The notes beneath the pieces were generated by a model. The model worked only from the letters and a program-made list of their open reading frames with translations. It made no database searches and was not told where the DNA came from. This document shows, piece after piece, positions 16,869-25,420 of a DNA stretch of 64,000 nt. How positions within the stretch are numbered: position 1 is the stretch's first letter; the number at the start of each line of letters is the position of its first letter. The stretch lies in the NCBI RefSeq assembly GCF_003344965.1, contig NZ_CP031194.1, positions 8,184,001 to 8,248,000 on the forward strand, given 5' to 3'. The translations under genes were made by a program, and so were the position numbers. This stretch comes from Streptomyces paludis. Its GTDB lineage: Bacteria > Actinomycetota > Actinomycetes > Streptomycetales > Streptomycetaceae.

Positions 16869-18281
16869 TCAGGCGCGGCCCAGCAGGTGCCGGCCCACCG
16901 GGGAGCCGCCCCGGCCCGTGAAGAACGCGCCGAGGCCCGCCGCGAACTCCGCCACCGTGACCCGGCCGTCCCCGTCCGTGTCCAACTGCCGGAAGCTCGA
17001 CAGCAGTTCGGCCGGACGGAGACCACCGCCGAGCAGCCGGGTGTACTCGGCCTGGTCGACGAAGCCGTCGCCGTCCCGGTCCACCGCGGCGGCGACGGTG
17101 TCCATCGCCGCCCGCAGCGCCGCCCCGCCGGGACCGGCCGCCGCGTACTCCGCCTCGCTCACCACCCCGTCGCCGTCCGTGTCGAGCGTCGCCCGCAGCT
17201 CCTGCCACCAGGTGTGGAACGCGTCGTACAGCGCGGTCTCCCGCTCCTCGTCCAGCTCCAGCCGCCCAGCCAGCACCCGCGCCACCGCCGCCAGATCGGC
17301 CCAGCCGATGAACCCGTCACCGGTCTGGTCCAGAAAGCCGTGGACCGTCTCGGGCCCCGCCGCGCCCGCCCGGCCCGCCCCTCGCTCCAGCTCCCGCCGC
17401 AGTTGGCGCTCGGCGGTGATCGCGGCGGCGGCCACCGGCATGTACCGCAGGGCCGGCGGCGCGAGCCGGTCCACCGCCGCGGCCGCCCGGCAGACCACCG
17501 CGGCCAGCGCCGGAGCGCCCGGCCGCATCCGCAGCCCCAGCCGCTCCCGCAGCTCCGGCTCCAGCAGTGCGGCCGTCATCTCCATGTACGCGCCGGCCCC
17601 CACCCCGCGCAGCACCCGCCAGACCGGATCCGGCAGGAAACCCAGCTGCGCGGGCGGCGGGAAGTCCCCCGTCACGGCCGCGACCAGATCCCGCAGCCCC
17701 CGGCTCACGCCGAGCCGCTCACGGGTCATCCGCTCGAAGTACGTCCAGAACTCCGCGACGGTGGCGGGCACCACCGCGTCGTCCAGCCCGATCACCCGGC
17801 CGTAGGCCCGCCACTCCTCGTACAGCCGCTCCTCGTCGCCCGCGTCCAGCGGATCCCCACCGGCCCGGCACATCGTCACGATCGCCTCGAACAGCGTGAG
17901 ATGGACCCAGGCCCGGGCCTCCGGGTCGAGCGCGTCGAAGCGACGGCCCTCGTCGTCCACCCCCTTGATGTGCCGGTGCAGCCGGGTCAGCCGGGCGGCC
18001 TCCTTCTCCCGGCCGCGCGGGTCGAGATAGACGACGCGCTGAAGGCTCAGCAGGGTCTGCACGGCCCGGCGCCACGGATGGTAGCGGTACGTGGAGAACG
18101 CGGCGACGCCCGCGCCCACCACCGGATGCGCCGTCTCCAGGACCAGGGCCCGCCCCAGTACGGTCAGCAGCCGCCACTGCCCGACATACCGCCAGGCGAC
18201 CGAGTCGGGTCCGGGAAACGCGGCGGAGGCGGGGGCGGGGGCAGGGTCGCGCGGCCCGCTCTGGCCGGGGATATCGCTCAT
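16869..18281 (-). CDS. DUF2236 (MpaB/latex-clearing-like) oxygenase fused to four EF-hands
   Basis: 470-residue fusion. Residues about 1-300 carry the DUF2236 pattern: LVLETAHPVVGAGVAAFSTY, then LHRHIKGVDDEG and a DALDPEARAWVHLTLFEA block whose His is the expected heme or metal ligand. The family includes fungal MpaB and bacterial latex-clearing proteins, both of which cleave isoprenoid chains oxidatively. Residues about 312-445 hold four EF-hand loops: DQTGDGFIGW, DTDGDGVVSE, DRDGDGFVDQ and DTDGDGRVTV, the last three with canonical Asp positions. No signal peptide is seen. The ATG at 18281 follows GAGGACGG. The gene lies 68 bp after a cis-prenyltransferase on the same strand, so both are probably one transcript. 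Confidence 0.85.
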   Translation of the reverse strand: MSDIPGQSGPRDPAPAPASAAFPGPDSVAWRYVGQWRLLTVLGRALVLETAHPVVGAGVAAFSTYRYHPWRRAVQTLLSLQRVVYLDPRGREKEAARLTRLHRHIKGVDDEGRRFDALDPEARAWVHLTLFEAIVTMCRAGGDPLDAGDEERLYEEWRAYGRVIGLDDAVVPATVAEFWTYFERMTRERLGVSRGLRDLVAAVTGDFPPPAQLGFLPDPVWRVLRGVGAGAYMEMTAALLEPELRERLGLRMRPGAPALAAVVCRAAAAVDRLAPPALRYMPVAAAAITAERQLRRELERGAGRAGAAGPETVHGFLDQTGDGFIGWADLAAVARVLAGRLELDEERETALYDAFHTWWQELRATLDTDGDGVVSEAEYAAAGPGGAALRAAMDTVAAAVDRDGDGFVDQAEYTRLLGGGLRPAELLSSFRQLDTDGDGRVTVAEFAAGLGAFFTGRGGSPVGRHLLGRA

Positions 18282-18349
18282 GGTGCCGTCCTCGTGCGTC
18301 AGCGGTTCGTGTGTCGGCGATTCGTGCGCGGACAAAGGGGATTGAGGGG

Positions 18350-19138
18350 TCAACAACCGCCGAAGCGCCGGTCGCGCTCGCTGTACGCCACCGCCGCCGC
18401 CCACAGGTCCCGATGGCCGAAGTCCGGCCACAGGGTCTCGGTGAACAGCAGCTCGGCGTAGGCGCTCTGCCAGAGAAGGAAGTTGCTGAGCCGCTGCTCA
18501 CCGGAGGTGCGGATGAACAGGTCGACATCCGGCAGATCCGGCCGGTACAGATAGCGGGCGAACGTCCGCGCGTCGATCTCCGCCGGATCGACCCGGCCCG
18601 CCACGCTCTCCCGCGCCAGCTCCCTGGCCGCCCGCCACAGCTCGTCGCGGGCCCCGTAGTTGAGCCAGATCGTCAGCTCCAGCCGGGTGTTGTCCGCCGT
18701 CCGCGCCGCGATCGCGTCGAGATGGCCGAGCAGCCGCGCACCCATCCGCCCGCGCCCGCCGGACCAGCTGACCCGTACGCCCTGCCGGTCCAGCCGCTCG
18801 CCGTGGTCCGCGACGAACGCGCCGATCAGCCGGAGCACCTCACCGACCTCCTTCTCGTCCCGCCGCCAGTTCTCGGTGGAGAAGGCGAAGAGCGACAGAT
18901 GCCGCAGTCCGAGCTGGAGAGCGCCGTCGACCGTGTCGAGCACGGCCCCCGCCCCCGCCCGGTGCCCTTCGGTACGCGGCAGACCGCGCCCGGCCGCCCA
19001 GCGGCCGTTGCCGTCGAGCACCACGGCGACATGGCCCGGCAGCCGGCCGACGGGAATCGCCGGCGGCGCCCCGCCCGGACACGGCAGGGCGGGACCGGAC
19101 CGCTCCTGGGGGGCGGTGGGAACAGAAGGGACGATCAC
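18350..19138 (-). CDS. cis-prenyltransferase (UppS family isoprenyl transferase)
   Basis: 262-residue enzyme that adds isopentenyl units in cis configuration to an allylic diphosphate. Family motifs are all present: VVLDGNGRWAAGR with the catalytic Asp, GHRAGA, LFAFSTENWRR, LNYGARDEL, and the C-terminal RTSGEQRLSNFLLWQSAYAE. A GTG at 19138 follows GAAGGTGAG. Streptomycetes usually carry a housekeeping uppS elsewhere, so this copy may be specialised; chain length cannot be told from sequence alone. It is divergent from the squalene/phytoene-synthase-like gene and followed by the DUF2236 oxygenase gene. Confidence 0.92.
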   Translation of the reverse strand: MIVPSVPTAPQERSGPALPCPGGAPPAIPVGRLPGHVAVVLDGNGRWAAGRGLPRTEGHRAGAGAVLDTVDGALQLGLRHLSLFAFSTENWRRDEKEVGEVLRLIGAFVADHGERLDRQGVRVSWSGGRGRMGARLLGHLDAIAARTADNTRLELTIWLNYGARDELWRAARELARESVAGRVDPAEIDARTFARYLYRPDLPDVDLFIRTSGEQRLSNFLLWQSAYAELLFTETLWPDFGHRDLWAAAVAYSERDRRFGGC

Positions 19139-19286
19139 GGGCTCACCTTCGCCGACCGGTGCGGCTGCGACCGGAACCTTCGGATACTCTCCGTACTTCG
19201 ATAGTAGCCATCAGGTGGTGGTGGGACGGTTGCGCCGCGTCCAGCACGGATATTCGAGCAACTCCCGCTCCGGACAGGGAGATCGC

Positions 19287-20219
19287 ATGAACGGCTGGCG
19301 GCGCGGGCTGACCCTGGCGGGGGTGGCCGAACCGCGCCTGCGCGAGTCCTACACACGGCAGGCGCGCCAACTGGCCCGCTACGCACCGGCCCAGTACGCG
19401 GCGGTGCGCCTGCTCCTGCCGCCCGAGACGGCCGTGCACGTGGTGGCCGCGGTGTCCTTCATGCACACCTGCGACGAAATCCTCGACCAGGACGGCCGGG
19501 CCCCCGTCGAGGTGCGGGCCGCCCGGTTCGCGGCGTACGAGACCCGGGTGCGGCGCGCGCTGGACTCCCCGCGCGCCCCCGTGGGCGCCCTCGCGCCGCT
19601 GAGGCACACCACCCGCGCGCATCCGCGCCTGGCCGGTCTCGTCGACGACTTCCTGCGCGCGGCCCCCGCCGACCTGTACTTCACCGGCTTCGCCGGTGAG
19701 CCGGAGTTCGCCGCGTACGTCGAGGACTACGCGGTGCCCGGACTGATGCTGATGGGCGGTGTCCTCGGCGGCCCGGACGAGTCCCCCGAACGGCTGCGGG
19801 AGAGCATCCGGCTGGTGACCAAACCCATCCAGCGCATCGACTTCCTCACCGACCTCCACGAGGACCTGCTGGTCGGCCGGCTCTGTCTGCCGCGCTCCGA
19901 CCTGTTGGACTGCGGCGTCACCCCCGACGATCTGCGCCACGGCCGCGCCACCGCCCGCGTCCGGGCGCTGCTGGCCCGTACCGCCGCCAAGTGCTGGAGC
20001 GAACTCGCCGCGGCCCGGCCCGCCCTGGCCGGTATCCCCCCGCTCTACGCCCCCATGGTCGCCGCCCAACTGGACGTCTACGCCCACCTGCTCCACCAGG
20101 CCCAGGCGCGCGGACCCCGGCTGCTCCAGGGCGGTGTCCGCCCGCGGATCCCGGCGGCCGCCGCCATCCTGCTGCGCCACCGGCGCACGGTCTCCGGGGA
20201 AATTGCCTCATCCGGGTGA
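19287..20219 (+). CDS. squalene/phytoene synthase-like prenyl-coupling enzyme
   Basis: 310-residue all-helical protein resembling head-to-head prenyl synthases. The first Asp-rich motif is HTCDEILDQDG (Asp63 and Asp67) and the second is DFLTDLHEDL (Asp185, Asp189, Asp193), with QRIDFLTDLHED matching the DxxxD region of squalene and phytoene synthases. VPGLMLMGGVLGG corresponds to the central helix. The ATG at 19287 follows CAGGGAG. Its sequence is divergent from typical CrtB or HpnC/D, so substrate and product are uncertain. The divergent cis-prenyltransferase 148 bp away suggests that the two share a pathway. Confidence 0.72.
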   Translation: MNGWRRGLTLAGVAEPRLRESYTRQARQLARYAPAQYAAVRLLLPPETAVHVVAAVSFMHTCDEILDQDGRAPVEVRAARFAAYETRVRRALDSPRAPVGALAPLRHTTRAHPRLAGLVDDFLRAAPADLYFTGFAGEPEFAAYVEDYAVPGLMLMGGVLGGPDESPERLRESIRLVTKPIQRIDFLTDLHEDLLVGRLCLPRSDLLDCGVTPDDLRHGRATARVRALLARTAAKCWSELAAARPALAGIPPLYAPMVAAQLDVYAHLLHQAQARGPRLLQGGVRPRIPAAAAILLRHRRTVSGEIASSG

Positions 20220-20296
20220 GGAACGGGTTTCAACCTGGCGAAAGCGGCGTTCGGCGTGCCATAAGGAGGTAACACCCAAAAGGGAAAGGGGACATC

Positions 20297-20722
20297 ATGG
20301 ACAAGCTCCGCATCGACCACCGGGCCGCCGCCGTGCTCGCCGCCGTCGTACTCGCCGGATCCGGCGCTCTCGCGGCCACCCCCGCGGCGGCGGACGGCCC
20401 GTCCGGCACCGGGCCCGCCGCGGCCTCGCCCGTCACGGCCGCCCCGGCCGCGGGCCCGCCGGCCGCCGTCGCGGCGGTGCCGGCCGCACTGCCGAAGGGC
20501 AAGGTCGTCTCGCGGCTCCCGCTCCACATCCGGGAGCACGCCACCTCCGACTCGCGCTCCCTGGGCACGCTCCAGCCCGGCGCGATCGTTCCGCTCCGGT
20601 GCAAGGTCCACGGCCAGAACGTGGACGGCAACGACCTCTGGTACCGGCTCGGCGACGGCTGGAGCGGCTATGTCGCGGCCCGTTACGTGCAGAACCAGGC
20701 ACCCGTGTCCTTCTGCCGCTGA
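20297..20722 (+). CDS. small secreted SH3-like protein
   Basis: 141-residue exported protein. An Ala-rich Sec signal peptide ends near ALAATPAAADG (about residue 34). A Pro/Ala linker follows, then a bacterial SH3-like domain from about residue 67, with LPLHIREHATSDSRSLGTLQ and LWYRLGDGWSGYVAARYV. Two Cys (about 102 and 140) could form a disulfide. Such domains usually bind peptidoglycan stems or other cell-wall polymers. The gene stands alone and is followed by a strong hairpin. Confidence 0.8.
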   Translation: MDKLRIDHRAAAVLAAVVLAGSGALAATPAAADGPSGTGPAAASPVTAAPAAGPPAAVAAVPAALPKGKVVSRLPLHIREHATSDSRSLGTLQPGAIVPLRCKVHGQNVDGNDLWYRLGDGWSGYVAARYVQNQAPVSFCR

Positions 20723-20727
20723 CCGCC

Positions 20728-20767
20728 CCGGGGCCGGCCGGCCGCACCCGCACCCGGCCGGCCCCGG
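20728..20767. terminator. perfect 14-bp hairpin after the SH3-like gene
   Basis: CCGGGGCCGGCCGG and CCGGCCGGCCCCGG are exact inverted copies separated by 12 bases, starting 6 bases past the stop codon. There is no T-run, which is usual for actinomycete terminators. Confidence 0.8.
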
Positions 20768-20858
20768 TTCCGCTTCCGCGTGACACGGCACGTGACCGTC
20801 AGGCGCGGCCACCGGGGATTACGATCACTGCGTGCGCGACGACGAGGCGGAGGCTTCC

Positions 20859-21359
20859 ATGCCGTACCAGCAGCCGGTGCTCGACGAACTGGACCGGCGG
20901 ATCCTCGCCGCGCTCGTCGCCAACGCCCGTACGAGCTTCACGGAGATCGGCCAGCGGATCGGCCTCTCGGCCCCCGCCGTCAAACGCCGGGTCGACCGGA
21001 TGCGCGAGCAGGAAGTGATCACCGGCTTCACCACGATCGTCCGCCCCGCCGCCCTCGGCTGGCGCACCGAGGCGTATGTGGAGATCTTCTGCGACGCCGC
21101 CGCCCCGCCCCGGCGTATCGCCGAAGTCGCCCGCACCTACCCCGAGGTGGTCGCGGCGGTGACCGTCACCGGCGGCGCGGACGCGCTCCTGCACATCAGG
21201 GCCGCCGACATCCAGCACTTCGAGGAAGTCCTCGAACGGATCCGCGCCGAGCCGTTCGTCAGCAGGACCAACAGTTTCATCGTCCTGACCCATCTGCTGC
21301 CCAACAGCCCCGAGGCCGGATCCCCCGCCACGCTGCCCGATGGAACGAACAGCCGCTGA
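20859..21359 (+). CDS. Lrp/AsnC family transcriptional regulator
   Basis: 166-residue regulator. The N-terminal HTH reads LDRRILAALVANARTSFTEI and LSAPAVKRRVDRMREQEVIT; the C-terminal RAM/AsnC ligand-binding domain includes TRTNSFIVL-like strands near the end. The ATG at 20859 is preferred because GGAGG lies 6 nt upstream; a GTG at 20832 would add nine residues. It lies 111 bp upstream of the dimethylargininase and ornithine aminotransferase genes and probably controls them in response to an amino acid such as arginine or ornithine. Confidence 0.88.
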   Translation: MPYQQPVLDELDRRILAALVANARTSFTEIGQRIGLSAPAVKRRVDRMREQEVITGFTTIVRPAALGWRTEAYVEIFCDAAAPPRRIAEVARTYPEVVAAVTVTGGADALLHIRAADIQHFEEVLERIRAEPFVSRTNSFIVLTHLLPNSPEAGSPATLPDGTNSR

Positions 21360-21470
21360 ACGCCCCCACCACGCAACACTCTTGCGCCCACACGCAATCC
21401 TTGATCCTTGAGCCGGGCGACCGCGCTTCCTATCGTTGAGGGCATCCCCCTGATCGCGAGAGGAGGCCCC

Positions 21471-22292
21471 GTGGCGCCCGTACGCGTGTCCCGTCCCCGG
21501 CGCTATCTCACCTGCGCGCCCACGTACTTCGACGTCACCTACGCCATCAATCCCTGGATGCGCGAGGGCGAGCCGGTCGACACCGCGCTGGCCCGTACGC
21601 AGTGGGAGTCGCTCGTCGACGCCTACCGCGCCGCCGGGCACACCGTGGAACACACCGAGCCCGTCGCCGCGCTGCCGGACATGGTCTTCGCCGCCAACGC
21701 GGCCCTGGTGCTGGACGGCAAGGTGCTGCGCTCCCGCTTCCTCGCCGCCGAGCGGCAGCCCGAATCCGCCGCGTACGCCACCTGGTTCAAGGCGGCGGGC
21801 TTCGATGTGCACGAGCCGGAACCGGGGCCCGTCTGCGAGGGCGAGGGCGACCTCGTCCCCGTCGGCGGACTGATCCTGGCCGGCACCGGATTCCGTACGA
21901 CCGTCCCGGCGCACCAGGAGGCGCAGGAGTTCTTCGGTGTGCCGACGGTCAGCCTCCACCTCACCGACCCGTACTTCTACCATCTGGACACCGCGCTGTT
22001 CGCCCTGGACGACCGGAACATCGCCTACTGCCCGGAGGTGTTCTCGCCGGGCAGCCGCGAGGTCCTGGCCCGGCTCTTCCCCGACGCCGTGGTCGCCACC
22101 AGGGACGACGCCCTGGCGTTCGGGCTGAACTCCGTCTCCGACGGACGCCATGTCTTCATCTCGCCCCGGGCCACCGGCCTGATCGGCCGGCTCGCCCGGC
22201 GCGGCTACGTCCCCGTCCCCGTCGACCTGTCCGAGTTCCACAAGGCGGGCGGCGGGATCAAGTGCTGCACCCAGGAGGTCCGTACCCCATGA
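21471..22292 (+). CDS. N(G),N(G)-dimethylarginine dimethylaminohydrolase
   Basis: 273-residue amidinotransferase-fold hydrolase that converts methylated arginines to citrulline plus a methylamine. Visible active-site elements are the acidic CEGEGDLVP (about residues 123-131), the His in YFYHLDTALF (about 169) and the nucleophilic Cys in GGGIKCCTQE near the C-terminus. The GTG at 21471 follows GAGAGGAGG. It overlaps rocD by ATGA. An arginine-deiminase-superfamily enzyme acting on other guanidino compounds is an alternative, but the length and CCTQE end fit DDAH. Confidence 0.88.
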   Translation: MAPVRVSRPRRYLTCAPTYFDVTYAINPWMREGEPVDTALARTQWESLVDAYRAAGHTVEHTEPVAALPDMVFAANAALVLDGKVLRSRFLAAERQPESAAYATWFKAAGFDVHEPEPGPVCEGEGDLVPVGGLILAGTGFRTTVPAHQEAQEFFGVPTVSLHLTDPYFYHLDTALFALDDRNIAYCPEVFSPGSREVLARLFPDAVVATRDDALAFGLNSVSDGRHVFISPRATGLIGRLARRGYVPVPVDLSEFHKAGGGIKCCTQEVRTP

Positions 22293-23518
22293 CGCACACC
22301 ACCCTCGCCGGTCCCGCCGCCCGCACCTCGGCGGAGCTGATCCGCGCGGACGAGGCGGCCCTCGCGCACAACTACCACCCGCTGCCCGTGGTCGTCTCCC
22401 GCGCCGAGGGCGCCTGGGTCGAGGACGTCGAGGGGCGCCGCTATCTCGACATGCTCGCCGGCTACTCGGCGCTCAACTTCGGCCACCGCCACCCGGCGCT
22501 GATCGACGCCGCCCGGCGCCAGCTCGACGAGGTCACCCTCACCTCCCGCGCCTTCCACAACGACCGGCTGGCCGGCTTCGCCGAGTCGCTGTCCGCCCTG
22601 GTCGGCCTGGAGATGGTGCTGCCGATGAACACCGGCGCCGAGGCCGTGGAGAGCGCCGTCAAGGTCGCCCGCAAGTGGGCGTACGAGGTCAAGGGCGTGG
22701 CGCCCGGCCGGGCCACCGTCATCGTGGCCGCGGGCAACTTCCACGGCCGGACCACGACGATCGTCAGCTTCTCCGACGACGAGACCGCGCGCGGCGGCTT
22801 CGGCCCGTTCACCCCCGGCTTCCGGATCGTGCCGTACGACGATCTCGCGGCGCTGGAGGTCGCGATCGACGAGACCACCGCCGCCGTGCTCATCGAGCCG
22901 ATCCAGGGCGAGGCCGGTGTGCTCATCCCCTCGGACGGCTATCTCGCCGGTGTCCGCGAACTCACCCGGCGCACAGGTGTGCTGTTCATCGCCGATGAGA
23001 TCCAGTCCGGACTCGGCCGCACCGGCACCACCCTCGCCGTCCAGCACGAGAACGTCCTCCCGGACATGCTCCTGCTCGGCAAGGCCCTCGGCGGCGGTAT
23101 CGTCCCCGTCTCCGCGGTCGTCGCCGACCGGGACGTCCTGGGCGTGCTGCGCCCCGGCGAGCACGGCTCCACCTTCGGCGGCAACCCGCTCGCGGCGGCC
23201 GTCGGCTCCGCCGTCGTCGCCCTGCTGGAGACCGGTGAGTTCCAGCGGCGCGCCGTGGAGCTGGGCGCGGTGCTCGACTCCGGGCTGGCGGCCCTCGTCG
23301 GCCGGGGCGTGACGGGCTACCGGCAGCGCGGTCTGTGGGCCGGGGTGGACGTGGACCCGGCGGTCGGCACCGGCCGGCAGATCAGCGAACGCCTCGCCCG
23401 CGAAGGCGTCCTGGTCAAGGACACCCACGGCTCCACCATCCGGCTGGCCCCGCCGCTGACCATCACGGAGGAGGAACTGACCACGGCGCTCGGCGCGCTC
23501 GCGGGGGTGCTGGGCTGA
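22289..23518 (+). CDS. rocD: ornithine--oxo-acid aminotransferase
   Basis: 409-residue class III PLP aminotransferase that converts ornithine to glutamate-5-semialdehyde. Typical blocks are LDMLAGYSALNFGHRHP, PMNTGAEAVESAVKVARKW, IEPIQGEAGV and FIADEIQSGLGRTG. The PLP lysine is in LLLGKALGGGIVPVSA (about residue 270), and GSTFGGNPLA follows. The start ATG overlaps the stop of the dimethylargininase gene, so both are translated together. The pair sends arginine-derived carbon towards glutamate; arginase is not in the window. Confidence 0.94.
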   Translation: MTHTTLAGPAARTSAELIRADEAALAHNYHPLPVVVSRAEGAWVEDVEGRRYLDMLAGYSALNFGHRHPALIDAARRQLDEVTLTSRAFHNDRLAGFAESLSALVGLEMVLPMNTGAEAVESAVKVARKWAYEVKGVAPGRATVIVAAGNFHGRTTTIVSFSDDETARGGFGPFTPGFRIVPYDDLAALEVAIDETTAAVLIEPIQGEAGVLIPSDGYLAGVRELTRRTGVLFIADEIQSGLGRTGTTLAVQHENVLPDMLLLGKALGGGIVPVSAVVADRDVLGVLRPGEHGSTFGGNPLAAAVGSAVVALLETGEFQRRAVELGAVLDSGLAALVGRGVTGYRQRGLWAGVDVDPAVGTGRQISERLAREGVLVKDTHGSTIRLAPPLTITEEELTTALGALAGVLG

Positions 23519-23608
23519 CCTCCCAGGTCCCACACCCGGCGTTCCCCCGCGCGCCGAACGGGGTACGGCTGGATGCGAGGACGCGTCCGGCCGTACCCGG
23601 GAGACCAT

Positions 23609-24121
23609 GTGAACGACGACGACAGCCACGCCGAGGATCTGCCGCGCCTGCGGCTCGGCCTCTACATCGAGTCGCTCCGGGCGAGGATGCCCGCGCCGCA
23701 GTACCGCCTCCTCATGGATGTCATCCGGATGTGGGCCGAGAACGGCGGCGGCACGGTGCGGCTGCGGATGGACGAGGAGGAGCGGGAGCTGTTCACCCGG
23801 GACGTCCAGCGGGAGATGCTCCACATCATGGGGCTGATCGGCGCGCTCAGGCCCGGCCACGAGGACCGGGCCGACCATGTCGTCGCCGACCTCGGCGACG
23901 GCGAGCACGCCCGCGGCGCGCTGACCCTCGTACCGCCCGAGGTCGCCGCCGACCCCGAGCGGCTCCGGACGATGCGCGACGAGCTGGACGCCAAGGCGGA
24001 CCGGCGCAAGCGGGACGAGGCGGCGGTCGAGGGCATCGCCCGAGCCAGCGGCATGCTGCCCGAGCCCGAGCCCGGGGCGGACACGGATTCCGGCGGCGAC
24101 GGGGGCGGCGAAAGGGCCTAG
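23609..24121 (+). CDS. unknown protein whose stop codon lies in a mobile repeat
   Basis: 170 residues with no signal peptide or membrane segment. The body is charged and helical (LRLGLYIESLRARMPAPQYR, MLHIMGLIGALRPG). The C-terminal 20 residues are a low-complexity Glu/Pro/Asp/Gly tail. The GTG at 23609 is chosen because GGGAG lies 5-6 nt upstream; an in-frame ATG at 23573 has none. The TAG stop (24119-24121) is inside the terminal inverted repeat of the MITE-like element that begins at 24118, so the original C-terminus has probably been replaced or trimmed. I do not recognise a family. Confidence 0.68.
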   Translation: MNDDDSHAEDLPRLRLGLYIESLRARMPAPQYRLLMDVIRMWAENGGGTVRLRMDEEERELFTRDVQREMLHIMGLIGALRPGHEDRADHVVADLGDGEHARGALTLVPPEVAADPERLRTMRDELDAKADRRKRDEAAVEGIARASGMLPEPEPGADTDSGGDGGGERA

Positions 24122-24298
24122 GGCCTGTCTGACAAATCCCGCCTGGCTCGCGACGCCTGGCACGCACGCTCGCGGCGTTGTCGGGATCACCCCAGTACGT
24201 CCAGTACTGGGGCGACCCTCCGCCTTGCGATCGCACGCACCAGACGCCGCGAGCCCCGCCCTACGGGCGGACGGCGCTATTTGTCAGACAGGCCCTAG
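24118..24298. mobile_element. MITE-like element, copy 1 (intact ends)
   Basis: 181-bp element bounded by perfect 20-bp inverted repeats starting CTAGGGCCTGTCTGACAA (24118-24137 and 24279-24298). It encodes no protein. An internal perfect stem, CCCCAGTAC (24190-24198) against GTACTGGGG (24204-24212), would form a strong hairpin. Short non-coding elements with long terminal repeats are usually moved in trans by a transposase. It fills the space between two convergent genes and may act as their terminator. Confidence 0.75.
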
Positions 24299-24490
24299 GC
24301 CCTGTCCCGAGTCCCGCCCGGCTCGCGACGCCCGGCACGCACGCGCCGCGTTGTCGGGCTCCTCCACGTACGTCGGGGCCTTCGACGCGACCGACCCTCC
24401 GCCTCGCGAGAGCGCTCGGCACCTGGTGCACGCATCAGGGCGCCGGGAGCCCCGCCCGTCGGGCGGACGGCGTCCGCACCGGTCAGAAGC
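24299..24490. mobile_element. MITE-like element, copy 2 (diverged)
   Basis: This stretch aligns throughout with copy 1 in the same orientation: GTCCCGAGTCCCGCCCGGCT at the left, shared CGCGTTGTCGGG and CGACCCTCCGCCT cores, and CGGGCGGACGGCG near the right end. The terminal repeats have decayed, although TCAGA persists at the right end. It also overlaps the stop codon of the minus-strand gene ending at 24483. It appears to be an older neighbouring insertion or a tandem duplicate. Confidence 0.6.
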
Positions 24491-25292
24491 CGGTGCGGGA
24501 CTCCAGGTCGCGCCGGGTGTTGTCGCCGTACACGCCGGACTCGTCGCCCCGGATGCCGTACCAGACCTGGAAGCGCCCGATGGCCTCGGTCAGTTCCGTG
24601 TCGTAGACGCCGGAGACGCTGCCGCCCGTGTACACATCGGGGATCCGCAGCAGCCGTTCCTGGACCTCGGTGACCTGCGGGCCGCTGTCGCCCTGCCGCA
24701 GTACCCCGACCGTGCCGGCCGGTGCCGAGGCCGTCGGTGGCGCCGGATCGGCCGGGGCGGGCGGGGCTTCGGAGACGGGCGGGGCGGACGTCGGCAGGGT
24801 CGCGGGCGGCTCGGCGGCGCGGGACTCCGACCCCGTACCGTTCCAGGTGAGCAGCAGCGCCGCGCCGAAGCCCGCCACCGCCGCGCCGGCCACCGCGACG
24901 ACGGCCCTGTTCCCGCCCTGCCACGGCCACCCGCCCCGGACCCGGCCCTCGCCGCGGTCCTCGCGCCGGCCACCGCCGGGACCACCGGCCCCGGTGGCCG
25001 GAGCGGCGCCCCGGCCGCCGGGCAGGTCCCGCCCGCCGACCGCGCGCGCGGCGCGGCCCGGCGCGACGGGCGGCAACTCCTCGGTGTCCAGGGCGTCGTC
25101 GCGGTCCGCCGCCGGCGGCGGACCGCCGACCGGCACCCGCTCCCAGCCCTCGCCCCGGCCGTCCTCGGGATCCTCCGGACGGAAGAGTTCGCTGAAGTCG
25201 GAGAACGGTTTCGGCCGCCGGGGACGGATCACATGGGTGGGTTCGAACACCGCGCGCCGTGCCGGCCGGCGGTGCTCCGAGTCTCCGGTCAC
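24483..25292 (-). CDS. membrane-anchored protein with C-terminal peptidoglycan-binding-like domain
   Basis: 269-residue single-pass protein. A disordered charged N-terminal half (about residues 1-125) is predicted to be cytoplasmic. One transmembrane helix follows (AVVAVAGAAVAGFGAALLLT, about residues 128-147), then a Pro/Ala linker and a PG_binding_1-type domain, VLRQGDSGPQVTEVQERLLR to YDTELTEAIGRFQVWYGI. The GTG at 25292 is preferred because GGAGG lies 8 nt upstream; an ATG at 25307 has its Shine-Dalgarno too close. The stop codon lies in the right end of repeat copy 2. The binding partner is probably cell-wall peptidoglycan. Confidence 0.8.
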   Translation of the reverse strand: MTGDSEHRRPARRAVFEPTHVIRPRRPKPFSDFSELFRPEDPEDGRGEGWERVPVGGPPPAADRDDALDTEELPPVAPGRAARAVGGRDLPGGRGAAPATGAGGPGGGRREDRGEGRVRGGWPWQGGNRAVVAVAGAAVAGFGAALLLTWNGTGSESRAAEPPATLPTSAPPVSEAPPAPADPAPPTASAPAGTVGVLRQGDSGPQVTEVQERLLRIPDVYTGGSVSGVYDTELTEAIGRFQVWYGIRGDESGVYGDNTRRDLESRTGF

Positions 25293-25420
25293 CTCCGCCT
25301 CCTCCATCTCTCCGACGGCCCGATCACTCGCTCCGGGCCACTGGATACGGGACGCTACCCCGGCCGGGCCGGACGCGGGTGCGATTTGACGGAATAGCTG
25401 GTGGGACCCCTCCGCCGGAG

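Noticed and set aside
24178..24606. Open frame over the tandem repeat elements
   Set aside because: It crosses both repeat copies and the opposite gene's end and has no start signal; the repeats are non-coding.
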